DNA of 64,000 nt, taken from contig NZ_CP152052.1 of assembly GCF_038637725.1 (NCBI RefSeq), forward strand, positions 1,285,501 to 1,349,500, given 5' to 3'. Shown piece by piece: positions 52,406 to 63,067 of this stretch. Below the pieces are notes generated by a model, which ran no database searches, was not told the origin of the DNA, and was given only the letters and a program-made list of their open reading frames with translations. Numbering within the stretch: the first letter of the stretch is position 1; each line of letters begins with the position of its first letter. Source of the DNA: Psychrobacillus sp. FSL H8-0483 (lineage in GTDB: Bacteria; Bacillota; Bacilli; Bacillales_A; Planococcaceae). Made by a program: the position numbers and the translations under genes.

Positions 52406-54091
52406 CTATTTCTTCATATGTCTAATCTTCTCTTCATCCGGCGTGACAAACAATGTCGTCTGTTCAAAATAAATCACAAACCCTGGTTTAGCCCCGCTCG
52501 GTTTCTTCACTTGCTTAATCACTGTATAGTCAACCGGCACGGAAGCAGATTCGCGAGCTTTACTAAAATAGGCTGCAAGATTGGCTGCCTCTAATAGTGC
52601 TGTATCAGATGGATTGTCGGAATGTATAACAACATGGGATCCTGGGATATCCTTGGTATGGAGCCATGTGTCTGTTTTTCTTGCTAGTTTGAATGTAACG
52701 AAATCATTTTGTTTGTTGTTTTTGCCGACGGAAATTTCTGTGCCGTCTGAGGCAATGAATTTTTCAGGCGTTGGTTTTGTTGGTTTTTTCTTCTTTTTCG
52801 ACGCTCTTGCTTTCAATAAGCCTTGCTCGGTTAGTTCTTCTCGAATTTCTTCGATGTCGGTTGGCGATGCTTGCATCACTTGTTGTAGTAGTAATTCGAA
52901 ATAAGCAATATCTTCTTTTGTGATTTCGAATTGCTGCTCAATTTTGAGTAATGCTGTTTTTGCTTTTGTGTATCGGTTGTAGTAGCTTTGTGCATTTTGA
53001 GTTGGTGTTTTTCGGTTGTCTAATGGAATAACGACTGTTTTTTCATTTTCGTCGTAGTAGTTCACTAGCTCAACTTCTTTTGCCCCTTTTTCCATTGCGT
53101 AGGCATTTGCCATTAATAGCTCGCCGTATAGTTGGAAAGTATCTAGTTTTTCAGCTTGTTCGAAGTCTTTTTGGAGTTTTTTCATTTTTAGCTTCAATTT
53201 ATTTAATTCGTTTTGAAGCCATCTTTCTAAATCTCCCGCTTGCTGTTTTACACGGTCGCGTTCTGCTTTGGCAAAATACACTCGATCTAGTAAATGTCCT
53301 AGATTTTTTTCCTTATATTTGTCTCCATCTAAATGGCTTAAAGCATTTGGCGAATAAAAAGTCTTCCCATTTAATTCGACTATTTGTCTTGTTGATCCGC
53401 CTTGTTCAAATTCTTTCATATATGCTTTATAAACTTCCACTCTATCAGTTGCTTCATTAAATCGATAAAGTAGTTCTTTTGCATGTAAAGGAGAGAATCC
53501 CGAAATTTGCTCCACAATTTCTTTGGATTCATGGGCTGATTGAATCACATTCAACAGTTCCTCTGAATACTCTAATGGATGGAGTTTATTTTGAGTCGGT
53601 GGGGCAATATAAGGTTGACCCGGCAAAATCGTTCGATAGCTATTCATGGAAGGGGATAAATGCTTGATACATTCCAAAATAAGATTTCGACTAGGGTCCA
53701 CTAATAACAAGTTACTATGACGCCCCATAATTTCCATATGGACTTCTCGAGTAATGTCATCTCCAATTTCGTTTTTACTTTGAATTTGGAAGATGATAAT
53801 ACGATCTGTTTCGTGTTGACGAATGGAAGAAATGATTCCACCTTCTAAATGTTTACGCAAAACCATGCAAAATAATGGAGGTGTTGCAGGATTGTCAATT
53901 GTTTCGTTCGTAATTTGTACACGCGAATAAGAAGGGTGTACAGAAAACAATAATTTATAGTTCTTCCCTTGCGACCGGATTTGCATTAAGATTTCTTGAG
54001 CATTTGGTTGGTGTATTTTAGAAATACGCCCTGTTATTAATTGTTGCAATTCAGTTTTCATTGATATTGTAAATAAACCATCAAAAGCCAT
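52406..54091 (-). CDS. rqcH: Rqc2 homologue RqcH (NFACT protein), formerly fibronectin-binding protein A
   Basis: 561 residues from the ATG at 54091, seven bases after AGAGGA. NFACT-N domain (MAFDGLFTISMKTELQQLIT ... LFSVHPSYSRVQITN, with DR-type residues in MGRHSNLLLVDPSRN), two coiled-coil arms (residues 280-430, RWLQNELNKLKLKMKKLQKD) and NFACT-R domain (VGKNNKQNDFVTFKLARKTD, WLHTKDIPGSHVVI). RqcH binds stalled large ribosomal subunits and adds alanine tails to nascent chains. It is usually near gmk in Bacillales (yloA), here in the opposite direction across a repeat-rich spacer. Confidence 0.93.
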   Translation of the reverse strand: MAFDGLFTISMKTELQQLITGRISKIHQPNAQEILMQIRSQGKNYKLLFSVHPSYSRVQITNETIDNPATPPLFCMVLRKHLEGGIISSIRQHETDRIIIFQIQSKNEIGDDITREVHMEIMGRHSNLLLVDPSRNLILECIKHLSPSMNSYRTILPGQPYIAPPTQNKLHPLEYSEELLNVIQSAHESKEIVEQISGFSPLHAKELLYRFNEATDRVEVYKAYMKEFEQGGSTRQIVELNGKTFYSPNALSHLDGDKYKEKNLGHLLDRVYFAKAERDRVKQQAGDLERWLQNELNKLKLKMKKLQKDFEQAEKLDTFQLYGELLMANAYAMEKGAKEVELVNYYDENEKTVVIPLDNRKTPTQNAQSYYNRYTKAKTALLKIEQQFEITKEDIAYFELLLQQVMQASPTDIEEIREELTEQGLLKARASKKKKKPTKPTPEKFIASDGTEISVGKNNKQNDFVTFKLARKTDTWLHTKDIPGSHVVIHSDNPSDTALLEAANLAAYFSKARESASVPVDYTVIKQVKKPSGAKPGFVIYFEQTTLFVTPDEEKIRHMKK

Positions 54092-54300
54092 AATATTATC
54101 CTCTTTCAAAACGTTATTTTAATCTGGTTCTAGATGCCAGGTACTCTTTTTTAAAACACTTTTTAATCAGTTATCCAGTCTCATCTCCTTGCCAGTACAT
54201 TGAATAACTCTAAATTGGTTTTTTAGAAACTATTCGCCTAATCTTATCTTCATATGAAAGGATTTAGCGCGGCGGCATGAGACTCCTGCGGGATCAGCGA

Positions 54301-54550
54301 TAGGGCACTGAAAAACTCTATTACAGAATTTTTTATGATAAATATTCGATGTGACGATACTCTGTACTATAGGATTTAGCACGGCGGCGTGAGACTCCTG
54401 TGGGAAAGCGAGACAGCCGAGACCCCGCACGAAGCGTAGCGTAGGAGGAGGCTTGGCGCTCGCCCACGGAAAGCGAACAGAGCCGTGCTAAATCCAATTA
54501 GCGGATGTTTATTAGGAATTTTATTAGAATACCATTTTTTCAGTGCCCTC
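54301..54550. mobile_element. MITE-like element, 250 bp, with 8-bp target duplication
   Basis: Terminal inverted repeat AGGGCACTGAAAAA (54302-54315, and as complement at 54536-54549). Flanked by the direct repeat atcagcga at 54293-54300 and 54551-54558. It has split an older GC-rich repeat. Inside lies another repeat copy at 54372-54495 whose ends pair (ggatttagcacggc/gccgtgctaaatcc). No transposase; a mobilising IS is not in the window. Confidence 0.75.
54372..54495. repeat. REP-like palindromic repeat inside the MITE-like element
   Basis: 124 bases, GC-rich, with 14-bp complementary ends (ggatttagcacggc). Contains gactcctgtgggaaagcg, gagaccccgcacgaagcg and gcgctcgcccacggaaagcg, all matching parts of the outer copy at 54260-54715. 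Confidence 0.8.
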
Positions 54551-54754
54551 ATCAGCGAGAAAGACGAGACCCCGCACGTAGCGTAAAAATAGGAAGGAAG
54601 GCTAATGGCGCCTCCTCCTGAGGCAACGCCTTCATGACCAACATCGTGTTGGCCCAGGAGGCTCGGCGCTCGCCCCGCGGAAAGCGAATGCCAGAGCGAT
54701 AAATCTGAGTAGTACACGCATTTAATGAAACTAGATAATGCTTTTCTTATTATC

Positions 54755-55474
<720 letters not shown>

Positions 55475-55699
55475 ATGTTATATCCATCAGTAGATTCATT
55501 AAAAAATAAAATCGATTCAAAATATTCACTAGTGAGTGTAGCTTCTAAAAGAGCTCGTCAGTTACAAGAAGAAGGCGGCGAGCGTTTACATTCATACGTA
55601 TCAGCTAAACAAGTTGGGAGAGCGTTAGAAGAAGTAGCAGCTGGTGAGCTTACAATCGAATTTGCCAACGAAGATGCGGTTTACGAGGACGAAGTATAA
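55475..55699 (+). CDS. rpoZ: DNA-directed RNA polymerase omega subunit
   Basis: 74 residues beginning at the base after the gmk stop, with AAGGGG in the gmk end. Omega motif LVSVASKRARQLQEEGG and YVSAKQVGRALEEVAAGE. Small subunit that helps assembly of RNA polymerase. The gmk-rpoZ order is universal in Bacillales. Confidence 0.96.
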   Translation: MLYPSVDSLKNKIDSKYSLVSVASKRARQLQEEGGERLHSYVSAKQVGRALEEVAAGELTIEFANEDAVYEDEV

Positions 55700-55813
55700 T
55701 ATAACTTCCTTCAGTAGATCGTTCATAACGCTACTGAATAAAGCTATAGCCTCCGGCAGATGCCAAATCTGGACTCAAATACGCCAAGGCGAATTTGATT
55801 AAGAAACTATCAC

Positions 55814-55842
55814 CTCCCAAAGAATGAACAGTTCTTTGGGAG
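55814..55842 (+). terminator. Terminator/attenuator before coaBC
   Basis: Perfect 11-bp stem ctcccaaagaa/ttctttgggag followed by TTTGTTGTTT, 27 bases before the coaBC start. Confidence 0.8.
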
Positions 55843-55868
55843 TTTGTTGTTTAGAGAGGAGAATAACC

Positions 55869-57077
55869 ATGTTAACTTCTAAAAAAATTGTGGTCTGTGT
55901 GACAGGTGGTATTGCCGTATATAAAGCCGTTGCACTTGTAAGTAAATTAACGCAGGATGGAGCAGATGTGAAAGTCATGATGACGAAGTCTGCGATGGAA
56001 TTTGTACAGCCTTTAAGCTTTCAAGTAATGTCTCGTAATGATGTGTATTTTGATACATTTGATGAAAAAGATTCGAGCGTGATTGCGCATATCAATCTAG
56101 CGGACTGGGCAGATTTAGTCATTGTTGCACCGGCAACAGCTAATGTCATTGGCAAGCTTGCAAACGGGATTGCAGATGATATGGTGACGACGACTTTACT
56201 AGCAACAACTGCGAAGGTATGGATTGCACCGGCAATGAATGTACATATGTATGATAATGCTGCAGTAAAACGAAATATACATCGACTTTCCGAAGATGGA
56301 TATTCATTCATTGAGCCTTCTGAAGGTTTTTTAGCATGTGGGTATGTAGGGAAAGGTCGACTAGAGGAACCAGAAAATATTGTGAAGCTAGTAGAAGATT
56401 ATTTTTCTCCAAAGGAATTACCTTTAAAAGGACAAAAAGTAGTAGTGACTGCAGGTCCTACAAGAGAAAGAATAGATCCAGTTCGTTTTCTAACGAATTT
56501 TTCTAGCGGAAAGATGGGCTATGCAATGGCAGAAGCAGCAGCTAATTTAGGGGCTGACACCGTGCTTATTTCTGGCCCAGTTGGTATAGATCCTCCTTCT
56601 AATATAACGTTTGTCTCGGTAGAAAGTGCGCAGGACATGTACGAGGCAGTGCTAGCGCAGTTCGATACAGCTTCGATTGTGATTAAAACAGCAGCAGTTG
56701 CAGACTACAAACCAAAAGTAGTACAAGCTCAAAAAATGAAAAAACAACCTGGGGAAGCGACCATTGCTTTAGAGCGAACAACCGATATTCTTGCTGAGCT
56801 TGGGACTAGAAAAACAAATCAATTATTAATTGGATTTGCAGCAGAAACGAATGATGTTGTTCATTATGCAAAAGGGAAACTGGTAAAGAAAAATGCGGAT
56901 TATATTATTGCCAATGACGTAACAGAAGCGGGTTCAGGTTTTGGAACGGATACAAATTCCGTCACGTTAGTTGGACATAATGGGGTAGAAATGCATTTTC
57001 CTCATTTAACTAAAAAGGAGCTTGCGCTTCAATTACTTCAAACTATTATCCAGCTAGAAAAAGATGAGTCTCAATGA
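55869..57077 (+). CDS. coaBC: Bifunctional phosphopantothenoylcysteine decarboxylase/phosphopantothenate-cysteine ligase
   Basis: 402 residues from ATG 55869 (GAGAGGAG upstream); a longer frame from 55824 would cover the terminator. CoaC half: VVCVTGGIAVYKAVALVSK with FMN-binding, ATANVIGKLANGIADD, the APAMNVHMYDN motif and the Cys of FLACGYVGKGRLEEP. CoaB half: VTAGPTRERIDPVRFLTNFS, SSGKMGYAMAEAA and KKNADYIIANDV. Makes 4-phosphopantetheine from phosphopantothenate and cysteine. Its stop overlaps the priA start by four bases (ATGA). Confidence 0.96.
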   Translation: MLTSKKIVVCVTGGIAVYKAVALVSKLTQDGADVKVMMTKSAMEFVQPLSFQVMSRNDVYFDTFDEKDSSVIAHINLADWADLVIVAPATANVIGKLANGIADDMVTTTLLATTAKVWIAPAMNVHMYDNAAVKRNIHRLSEDGYSFIEPSEGFLACGYVGKGRLEEPENIVKLVEDYFSPKELPLKGQKVVVTAGPTRERIDPVRFLTNFSSGKMGYAMAEAAANLGADTVLISGPVGIDPPSNITFVSVESAQDMYEAVLAQFDTASIVIKTAAVADYKPKVVQAQKMKKQPGEATIALERTTDILAELGTRKTNQLLIGFAAETNDVVHYAKGKLVKKNADYIIANDVTEAGSGFGTDTNSVTLVGHNGVEMHFPHLTKKELALQLLQTIIQLEKDESQ

Positions 57078-59485
57078 TAGTAGAAGTAATTGTAGATGTA
57101 TCAGCCTATCCAATTGACCGACCATTCGACTATATCGTACCTGAGCATTTAGAAGAACTAGTGGAACGTGGAAGCCGCGTTCATGTCCCTTTTGGAAATC
57201 GTAAAGTACAAGGCTTTATTACGAATATTAAACAGCGTACTGATTTAGATATGTCTAAGCTAAAAGAAGTGCAATCGATCATTGACGTGGAGCCCGTTGT
57301 CACGGAAGAGCTTCTGCAATTGTCCAAATGGCTGACGAAAAAAACGCTATGCTATGAGATTGATGCACTTCAAGTTATGCTTCCAGCTGCGCTACGTGCT
57401 TCGTATAAGAAAAACATTAAACTCATAAATCCTGTTGGTCTGGATGATGCCTTTTTAGACCTGTTTGGCAAAAAAGATATCGTCTCCTATGAGGCTATAG
57501 AAAAAGCGGATTTATTACGTCCGATGAAAAAGTACTTAACTGCAGGTAACGTGCAACTAGAAACAGTCATCAAACAACAAGCAAAAGCAAAAACAATTGT
57601 GAAGTATAAGCTTGTGGAAGATAAAGAATATATTGCTGAGCAGTTAAATAAGATAACGAAACAAGCAAGGAAACAAAAAGAACTGATCGAATGGTTGTTA
57701 CTGCAAGAGCAAAGTGCTTTTACGATGCAGGAACTAGTAGAATCTACAAATGTCAGCACTGCTACCGTCAAAGCATTGTTAGATAAGCATGTGATACAAA
57801 AAGGTACCAAAGAAGTGTATCGTGAAATTACATCACTCGAGTATAACGATAAAGATCAACGGTTTCAGCTGACAGAAGAACAATCGAATGCATTAACCAA
57901 GATTACTCATTCACAAGACCATGCAGAAAACACGACATTTCTTCTGCACGGCGTAACAGGTAGTGGGAAAACAGAAATCTACTTACATGCTATAGAAAAT
58001 GCGATTTCTAAAGGGAAGCAAGCGATTATGCTTGTGCCTGAAATTTCCTTAACCCCTCAAATGACGCGTCGTTTTAAACTACGCTTTGGCGATCAAGTAG
58101 CTGTGATGCATAGTGGCTTATCGATCGGTGAAAAGTACGATGAATGGCGTAAAATTTGGCGCGGCGAAGTAAAAGTAGTGGTAGGAGCAAGATCAGCTGT
58201 TTTTGCACCTTTTAAAGATTTAGGTGTCATCATTTTAGATGAAGAACATGAATCTACCTATAAGCAAGAAGATACTCCAAGGTATCATGCAAGAGAGGTA
58301 GCGATTTGGCGTAGCGAATTTCATCAATGCCCGGTTATTTTAGGAAGTGCTACTCCTTCTCTAGAATCCTTTGCCCGGGCTTCTAAAGATGTGTATTCCT
58401 TGCAAACGTTACGTTTGCGTGCGAAAGAGCAAGCCTTACCTACCGTGAAGGTTGTCGATATGCGTGCAGAGCTTAAAAATGGTAATCGTTCCATGTTCAG
58501 CGTAGATCTTGCCGATGCGGTGAAGGAAAAGCTTGAAAAGAAAGAACAAATTGTGCTGTTTTTAAATAAAAGAGGATTTTCGTCCTTCGTTTTATGTAGA
58601 GATTGTGGAACGGTTGTGGAATGTAAGCAATGTGATATTTCCCTAACGTATCATCGTGCGGGAGAGCAGCTTAAATGTCATTACTGTGGACACGAAGAAC
58701 CAGTTCCAACGAAATGTCCAGAATGTACAAGTGACCATATTCGATTTTTTGGGACTGGTACGCAAAAAGTAGAAGAAGAAATTGCAAAGTTGTTTCCAAA
58801 TGCTCGAGTACTTCGCATGGATGTAGATACAACTAGAACAAAAGGGTCTCATGAACGCATATTGAAGCAGTTTGGAGACGGAGAAGCGGATATCTTACTT
58901 GGTACTCAAATGATTGCAAAAGGGTTAGATTTTCCGAATATAACGCTTGTTGGCGTGTTAAATGCAGACACGACCCTACATTTAGCAGATTTCCGAGCTG
59001 CTGAAAAAACATTTCAGTTGATGACGCAAGTAAGTGGACGAGCTGGAAGGCATGATAAAGAAGGCGTCGTGTATATTCAAACATATACGCCGGAGCATTA
59101 TGCCATTGAGCTTTCCAAGTCCCAAATGTATGAACCTTTTTATCATAGTGAAATGCTAGTTAGGAAACAATACGAATATCCACCTTTTTATTATTTAACG
59201 CTTGTGCAAGTGACGCATGAAAATGTCCTGCTTGCTGCCGAATATGCGAAGCTTGCGACCGATTGGTTAAGAGGGAATCTTTCCTCTAGCACGATGGTCG
59301 TTGGTCCGACAGCATGTGCAATTAGTAAAATCCAAAATAGATATCGTTACCAATGTTTGATAAAATACAAAAAAGAACCACTATTAATTGAAAAACTACA
59401 GCAACTAATTAAAATATACCGTACGGAGTGGATGAAAAAAGGGATTATATTAACCGTCGACTTAGATCCATCCACTATTTTATAA
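57074..59485 (+). CDS. priA: Primosomal protein N' (replication restart helicase)
   Basis: 803 residues. N-terminal 3'-DNA-end-binding domain (VDVSAYPIDRPFDYIVPEHL), helicase Walker A LLHGVTGSGKTEIYLHA, DEEH box VIILDEEHESTYKQED, motif III LGSATPSLES and eight zinc cysteines (CRDCGTVVECKQCDISLTY ... CHYCGHEEPVPTKCPEC). Reloads the replisome at stalled forks. Translationally coupled to coaBC. Confidence 0.97.
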   Translation: MIVEVIVDVSAYPIDRPFDYIVPEHLEELVERGSRVHVPFGNRKVQGFITNIKQRTDLDMSKLKEVQSIIDVEPVVTEELLQLSKWLTKKTLCYEIDALQVMLPAALRASYKKNIKLINPVGLDDAFLDLFGKKDIVSYEAIEKADLLRPMKKYLTAGNVQLETVIKQQAKAKTIVKYKLVEDKEYIAEQLNKITKQARKQKELIEWLLLQEQSAFTMQELVESTNVSTATVKALLDKHVIQKGTKEVYREITSLEYNDKDQRFQLTEEQSNALTKITHSQDHAENTTFLLHGVTGSGKTEIYLHAIENAISKGKQAIMLVPEISLTPQMTRRFKLRFGDQVAVMHSGLSIGEKYDEWRKIWRGEVKVVVGARSAVFAPFKDLGVIILDEEHESTYKQEDTPRYHAREVAIWRSEFHQCPVILGSATPSLESFARASKDVYSLQTLRLRAKEQALPTVKVVDMRAELKNGNRSMFSVDLADAVKEKLEKKEQIVLFLNKRGFSSFVLCRDCGTVVECKQCDISLTYHRAGEQLKCHYCGHEEPVPTKCPECTSDHIRFFGTGTQKVEEEIAKLFPNARVLRMDVDTTRTKGSHERILKQFGDGEADILLGTQMIAKGLDFPNITLVGVLNADTTLHLADFRAAEKTFQLMTQVSGRAGRHDKEGVVYIQTYTPEHYAIELSKSQMYEPFYHSEMLVRKQYEYPPFYYLTLVQVTHENVLLAAEYAKLATDWLRGNLSSSTMVVGPTACAISKIQNRYRYQCLIKYKKEPLLIEKLQQLIKIYRTEWMKKGIILTVDLDPSTIL

Positions 59486-59508
59486 GCTGTTTGAAATGAG
59501 GAAAAGAG

Positions 59509-60000
59509 ATGGCAATTCTAGAAATAATCACACACCCAAATGATGTCCTAACGACAAAATGTAAGGAAGTAAAAGTATTTGATAAAAAGCTAGCAGCCCT
59601 TCTAGACGATATGTACGATACAATGGTCGCAGCTGATGGTATTGGACTTGCAGCACCCCAAATTGGTGAAACGATTCAAGTTGCTATTGTCGATCTAGGA
59701 GAAGGACAAGAAGTGATTGAAATGATTAATCCGGAAGTCGTTGAAATTGGTGGCTCTGAAATTGAAGTAGAAGGTTGCTTAAGCTTTCCAGACATATACG
59801 GCGAGGTAGAGCGTCCGTTTTATGTGAAAGTAGAAGCACAAGATCGCGATGGTGCCTTATATGAATTAGAAGCAGAAGATTATGAGGCAAGAGCCATCTT
59901 ACATGAAATCGACCATTTACAAGGTGTATTATTCACATCTAAAATCATTCGTTACATAGACTTGGAAGAACTTGAGAATGCGGAGGAGGAAGAAGCATGA
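59509..60000 (+). CDS. def: Peptide deformylase
   Basis: 163 residues with the three family motifs: GIGLAAPQIG, EGCLSFPDIYG (Cys ligand) and HEIDHLQGVLF (HExxH). Removes the formyl group from nascent N-terminal methionine. GAGGAAAAGAG site before ATG; stop overlaps fmt start (ATGA). C-terminus ends in an acidic EELENAEEEEA run. Confidence 0.97.
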   Translation: MAILEIITHPNDVLTTKCKEVKVFDKKLAALLDDMYDTMVAADGIGLAAPQIGETIQVAIVDLGEGQEVIEMINPEVVEIGGSEIEVEGCLSFPDIYGEVERPFYVKVEAQDRDGALYELEAEDYEARAILHEIDHLQGVLFTSKIIRYIDLEELENAEEEEA

Positions 60001-60938
60001 CATCTATCGTTTTCATGGGGACACCTGCATTCTCCGCTCCGATACTACGTATGCTCGTAGAGGAAGGCTATCAAGTGTTAGCTGTTGTAACGCAGCCAGA
60101 TCGTCCTGTAGGGAGAAAAAAAGTATTAACTCCACCGCCTGTAAAGGAAGAGGCACTTAAACTTGGTTTGCCAGTAATTCAACCGACAAAACTAAAAGGT
60201 TCAGAAGAACTTCAGCAAATTATCGCTTTAAATGCTGATTTAATCGTGACGGCTGCATTTGGGCAGTTACTACCAAAAGAATTGCTGGACGCTCCTACGC
60301 TTGGATGTATTAATGTCCATGCATCCTTGTTACCAGCATATCGTGGAGGTGCACCAATCCATCAGGCTATTATCGATGGGCAAGATAAAACGGGTGTAAC
60401 GATTATGTATATGGAAGAAAAGCTGGATGCAGGTGATATAATCGCCCAAAGTGAAATTGGCATTGAGCATGCAGATGATACAGGATTGCTGTTTGATAGG
60501 CTAAGTAAAGTTGGCTCTGACTTATTAAAAGAAACGTTACCTGCGATTATTGCTAAAACAAATGATCGTGTGAAGCAAGATGAATCATTGGTGACGTTTG
60601 CAAGAAATATTTCCAGAGAGCAGGAAAGACTCGATTGGAACAAATCCGCATTACAGTTACACAATCAAATTCGAGGACTTCATCCTTGGCCAGTCGCATA
60701 TACAACGTTGGAAGATCAAACGGTTAAAATTTGGAAAGCAGATACGATACAAATAAATACAAAAGAACAACCAGGAACTGTTGTGAAAATAGAGTCGGAT
60801 TATTTTGTTATTCAAACAGGCTTTGAAGAAGCAATTCGAATAAACGAATTACAACCATCTGGAAAAAAGAAAATGTCCGCAGAAGATTATTTGCGTGGCG
60901 TTGGTTCGAAATTGCGAATAGGGGATAAATTTGAATGA
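59997..60938 (+). CDS. fmt: Methionyl-tRNA formyltransferase
   Basis: 313 residues. Formyl-THF site VHASLLPAYRGGAPIHQAII with the Asn-His-Asp set (INVHASLLP, MEEKLDAGDII), and a C-terminal OB-like tRNA-binding domain starting near LEDQTVKIWKAD. Adds formyl to initiator Met-tRNA. Overlaps def and rsmB by four bases at each end. Confidence 0.97.
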   Translation: MTSIVFMGTPAFSAPILRMLVEEGYQVLAVVTQPDRPVGRKKVLTPPPVKEEALKLGLPVIQPTKLKGSEELQQIIALNADLIVTAAFGQLLPKELLDAPTLGCINVHASLLPAYRGGAPIHQAIIDGQDKTGVTIMYMEEKLDAGDIIAQSEIGIEHADDTGLLFDRLSKVGSDLLKETLPAIIAKTNDRVKQDESLVTFARNISREQERLDWNKSALQLHNQIRGLHPWPVAYTTLEDQTVKIWKADTIQINTKEQPGTVVKIESDYFVIQTGFEEAIRINELQPSGKKKMSAEDYLRGVGSKLRIGDKFE

Positions 60939-62287
60939 CGAAAAAAACAGAAAAAATCTGGACAGGTAATGTTCGAGATGCAGCACTAACTATTTTAATG
61001 GCCGTAGAAAAACAACAAGCGTACAGTAACTTGCTTTTACATCAAACCATTGAAAAATATACTATCGAGCCTAAAGACCGTGCATTACTTACCGAACTAA
61101 CTTATGGAACTCTCCAATACAAAATGACATTAGATTACTATTTGCAGCCATTCATTAAAGGAAAACTAGATGATTGGGTGAAACAATTACTACGTCTATC
61201 TTTATATCAAATTCATTATTTATCCAGAATTCCAGATCATGCAGCAGTAAATGAAGCGGTGAATATTGCCAAAAGAAGAGGACATAAAGGTATTTCGGGA
61301 GCCGTAAACGGAATATTACGTTCTATATTAAGAGAAGGTGTACGTTCTATGGAAGAAATTAAAGATGAAGTGGAACGACTATCGATTGAAACAAGTCACC
61401 CATTGTGGATGGTGAAGCGTTTTATATCTCAATATGGTTTTGAAACGACCGAAAAAATGCTAAAAGAAAATAATGAAGCACCCGTTACAACGCTACGAGT
61501 GAATTTATTCAAACGAACAGTAGAACAAGTACTTCATTTATTAACACAAGAAGGATATGTCGTGGCACAAAGCGAAGTTATTCCTGAGTGTATTTATTTG
61601 TTTAATGCTCAAGCAGCAAAAACAACTGCTTTCCAGAATGGCTTTGTAACGATTCAAGACGAAAGTTCCATGATTCCTGCTTATGCGCTTCAAGTGGAGC
61701 CTGGCATGACTGTATTGGATATGTGTTCTGCTCCTGGTGGAAAAACAACGCATATTGCAGAAAAAATGAAAAACACTGGGAAGCTAGTTGCAATGGATAT
61801 TCATCAGCACAAATTAAAGCTAGTGAAAGAAAATGCAGAGAGACTTGGATTTAGCTTTATCGAAACCGTCGAAATGGATGGTCGTAAAGCATCGGAAGCT
61901 TATCCAGAACAATCATTTGACCGCATTTTAGTCGATGCACCATGTAGTGGTCTTGGGGTGATGAAGCGTAAGCCAGATATTAAATACACGAAAAACGAAA
62001 AAGATTTTGCTACCCTTAAGCCGATTCAAATGAATCTATTAGACGAGGCATATAAGCTATTAAAACCAAATGGCCTATTAGTTTATAGTACTTGTACCGT
62101 GGATCGTGAAGAAAATGAAGGAACATCACAATTGTTTTTAGAATCTCATCCAGATATGCACCTTCAACATTTTCCAGACGTTGTAAAAAATATTAAAGAA
62201 CAAGAGCAAGAGGGAATGCTACAGCTTTTCCCACATGATTTAAGAAGTGATGGATTCTTTGTAGCGGTCTTTCAAAAGAAGAGCTAA
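60935..62287 (+). CDS. rsmB: 16S rRNA m5C967 methyltransferase
   Basis: 450 residues: NusB-like N-terminal domain (RDAALTILMAVEKQQAYSNL) and a SAM methyltransferase domain with VLDMCSAPGGKTTHIAEKM, VDAPCSGLGVMKRKPDI (catalytic Cys) and LVYSTCTVDREENEG. Methylates C967 of 16S rRNA. In B. subtilis rlmN follows, but here the next gene is the PP2C phosphatase after a 40-base gap. Confidence 0.95.
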   Translation: MTKKTEKIWTGNVRDAALTILMAVEKQQAYSNLLLHQTIEKYTIEPKDRALLTELTYGTLQYKMTLDYYLQPFIKGKLDDWVKQLLRLSLYQIHYLSRIPDHAAVNEAVNIAKRRGHKGISGAVNGILRSILREGVRSMEEIKDEVERLSIETSHPLWMVKRFISQYGFETTEKMLKENNEAPVTTLRVNLFKRTVEQVLHLLTQEGYVVAQSEVIPECIYLFNAQAAKTTAFQNGFVTIQDESSMIPAYALQVEPGMTVLDMCSAPGGKTTHIAEKMKNTGKLVAMDIHQHKLKLVKENAERLGFSFIETVEMDGRKASEAYPEQSFDRILVDAPCSGLGVMKRKPDIKYTKNEKDFATLKPIQMNLLDEAYKLLKPNGLLVYSTCTVDREENEGTSQLFLESHPDMHLQHFPDVVKNIKEQEQEGMLQLFPHDLRSDGFFVAVFQKKS

Positions 62288-62327
62288 TTGCAACGTTGTT
62301 CTAAACCAATAAGAGGTGAATGAATAG

Positions 62328-63065
62328 ATGAAGTTCGTTGTTAAAACTGATGTAGGTATGAAAAGGACGGTAAATGAAGATCGTGTAGATGTGTTTGTTC
62401 GCAAAGATCATCGAATACTAGCTGTTGTTGCAGATGGTATGGGCGGTCATAACGCTGGAGATGTAGCAAGTGAAATAGCTATTTCCGAATTTCAAAAGTA
62501 TTTTCATGCTTACAATCCTTCTATTGTAAAAGCAAAAGATTGGTTAACGTATACATTTCAATCTATTAATCAGTCAATTGTTAGGCACTCATCCATCACG
62601 GCAGGCTGTGAAGGAATGGGTACTACGTTAATCGCTGGTCTGTTTGAAAATAATAAAGGTCTCATCGCACATGTAGGAGATAGCCGTGTGTATCACGTTA
62701 CGAAAGAAATGGTTCAACAAATTACACGTGACCATTCTTACGTAAATGTCTTAATTGATTCTGGGGAAATTAGTGAAGAGCAAGCAAAAACGCATCCTAA
62801 GAAAAATGTATTGATGAAAGCAGTTGGAACGGAACGAACGATTCACCCGGATTTTTTTGAAGTAGAATTTCCCCAAAATTCTTATTTTCTTTTTTGCACG
62901 GACGGATTAAGTAACAAATTAAGTGAATCCTTTATACAGAACATACTTTTTTCGAATAAATCTCTCGAACAAAAAGGAGAGGATTTAGTGGAGGAAGCAA
63001 ACAAATCTGGTGGAGAAGATAATATTTCATTAATCTTGTTATCAAACAACGCTGAGGAGGTGTAA
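62328..63065 (+). CDS. prpC: PP2C-type serine/threonine phosphatase (Stp/PrpC)
   Basis: 245 residues. PP2C metal motifs: [52 protein letters not shown] (read in parts), [14 protein letters not shown] and [13 protein letters not shown]. Partner of the PASTA kinase encoded three bases downstream, opposing it in control of cell wall growth and spore germination. GAGGTGA site before the ATG. Confidence 0.95.
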   Translation: MKFVVKTDVGMKRTVNEDRVDVFVRKDHRILAVVADGMGGHNAGDVASEIAISEFQKYFHAYNPSIVKAKDWLTYTFQSINQSIVRHSSITAGCEGMGTTLIAGLFENNKGLIAHVGDSRVYHVTKEMVQQITRDHSYVNVLIDSGEISEEQAKTHPKKNVLMKAVGTERTIHPDFFEVEFPQNSYFLFCTDGLSNKLSESFIQNILFSNKSLEQKGEDLVEEANKSGGEDNISLILLSNNAEEV

Positions 63066-63067
63066 GG

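Larger units (their letters stand above)
54092..54753. repeat. Repeat-rich spacer between rqcH and gmk
   Basis: Contains a GC-rich REP-like repeat (54260-54300 continuing at 54551-54715, with gactcctgcggg, gagaccccgcacg, gctcgccccgcggaaagcga) interrupted by the 250-bp element at 54301-54550, which carries a second repeat copy. No gene; the frames here follow the repeat palindromes. Confidence 0.7.

Noticed and set aside
54230-54717. Small minus-strand frames in the rqcH-gmk spacer
   Set aside because: They follow the GC-rich palindromic repeats and read the same repeat-derived peptide in several places.
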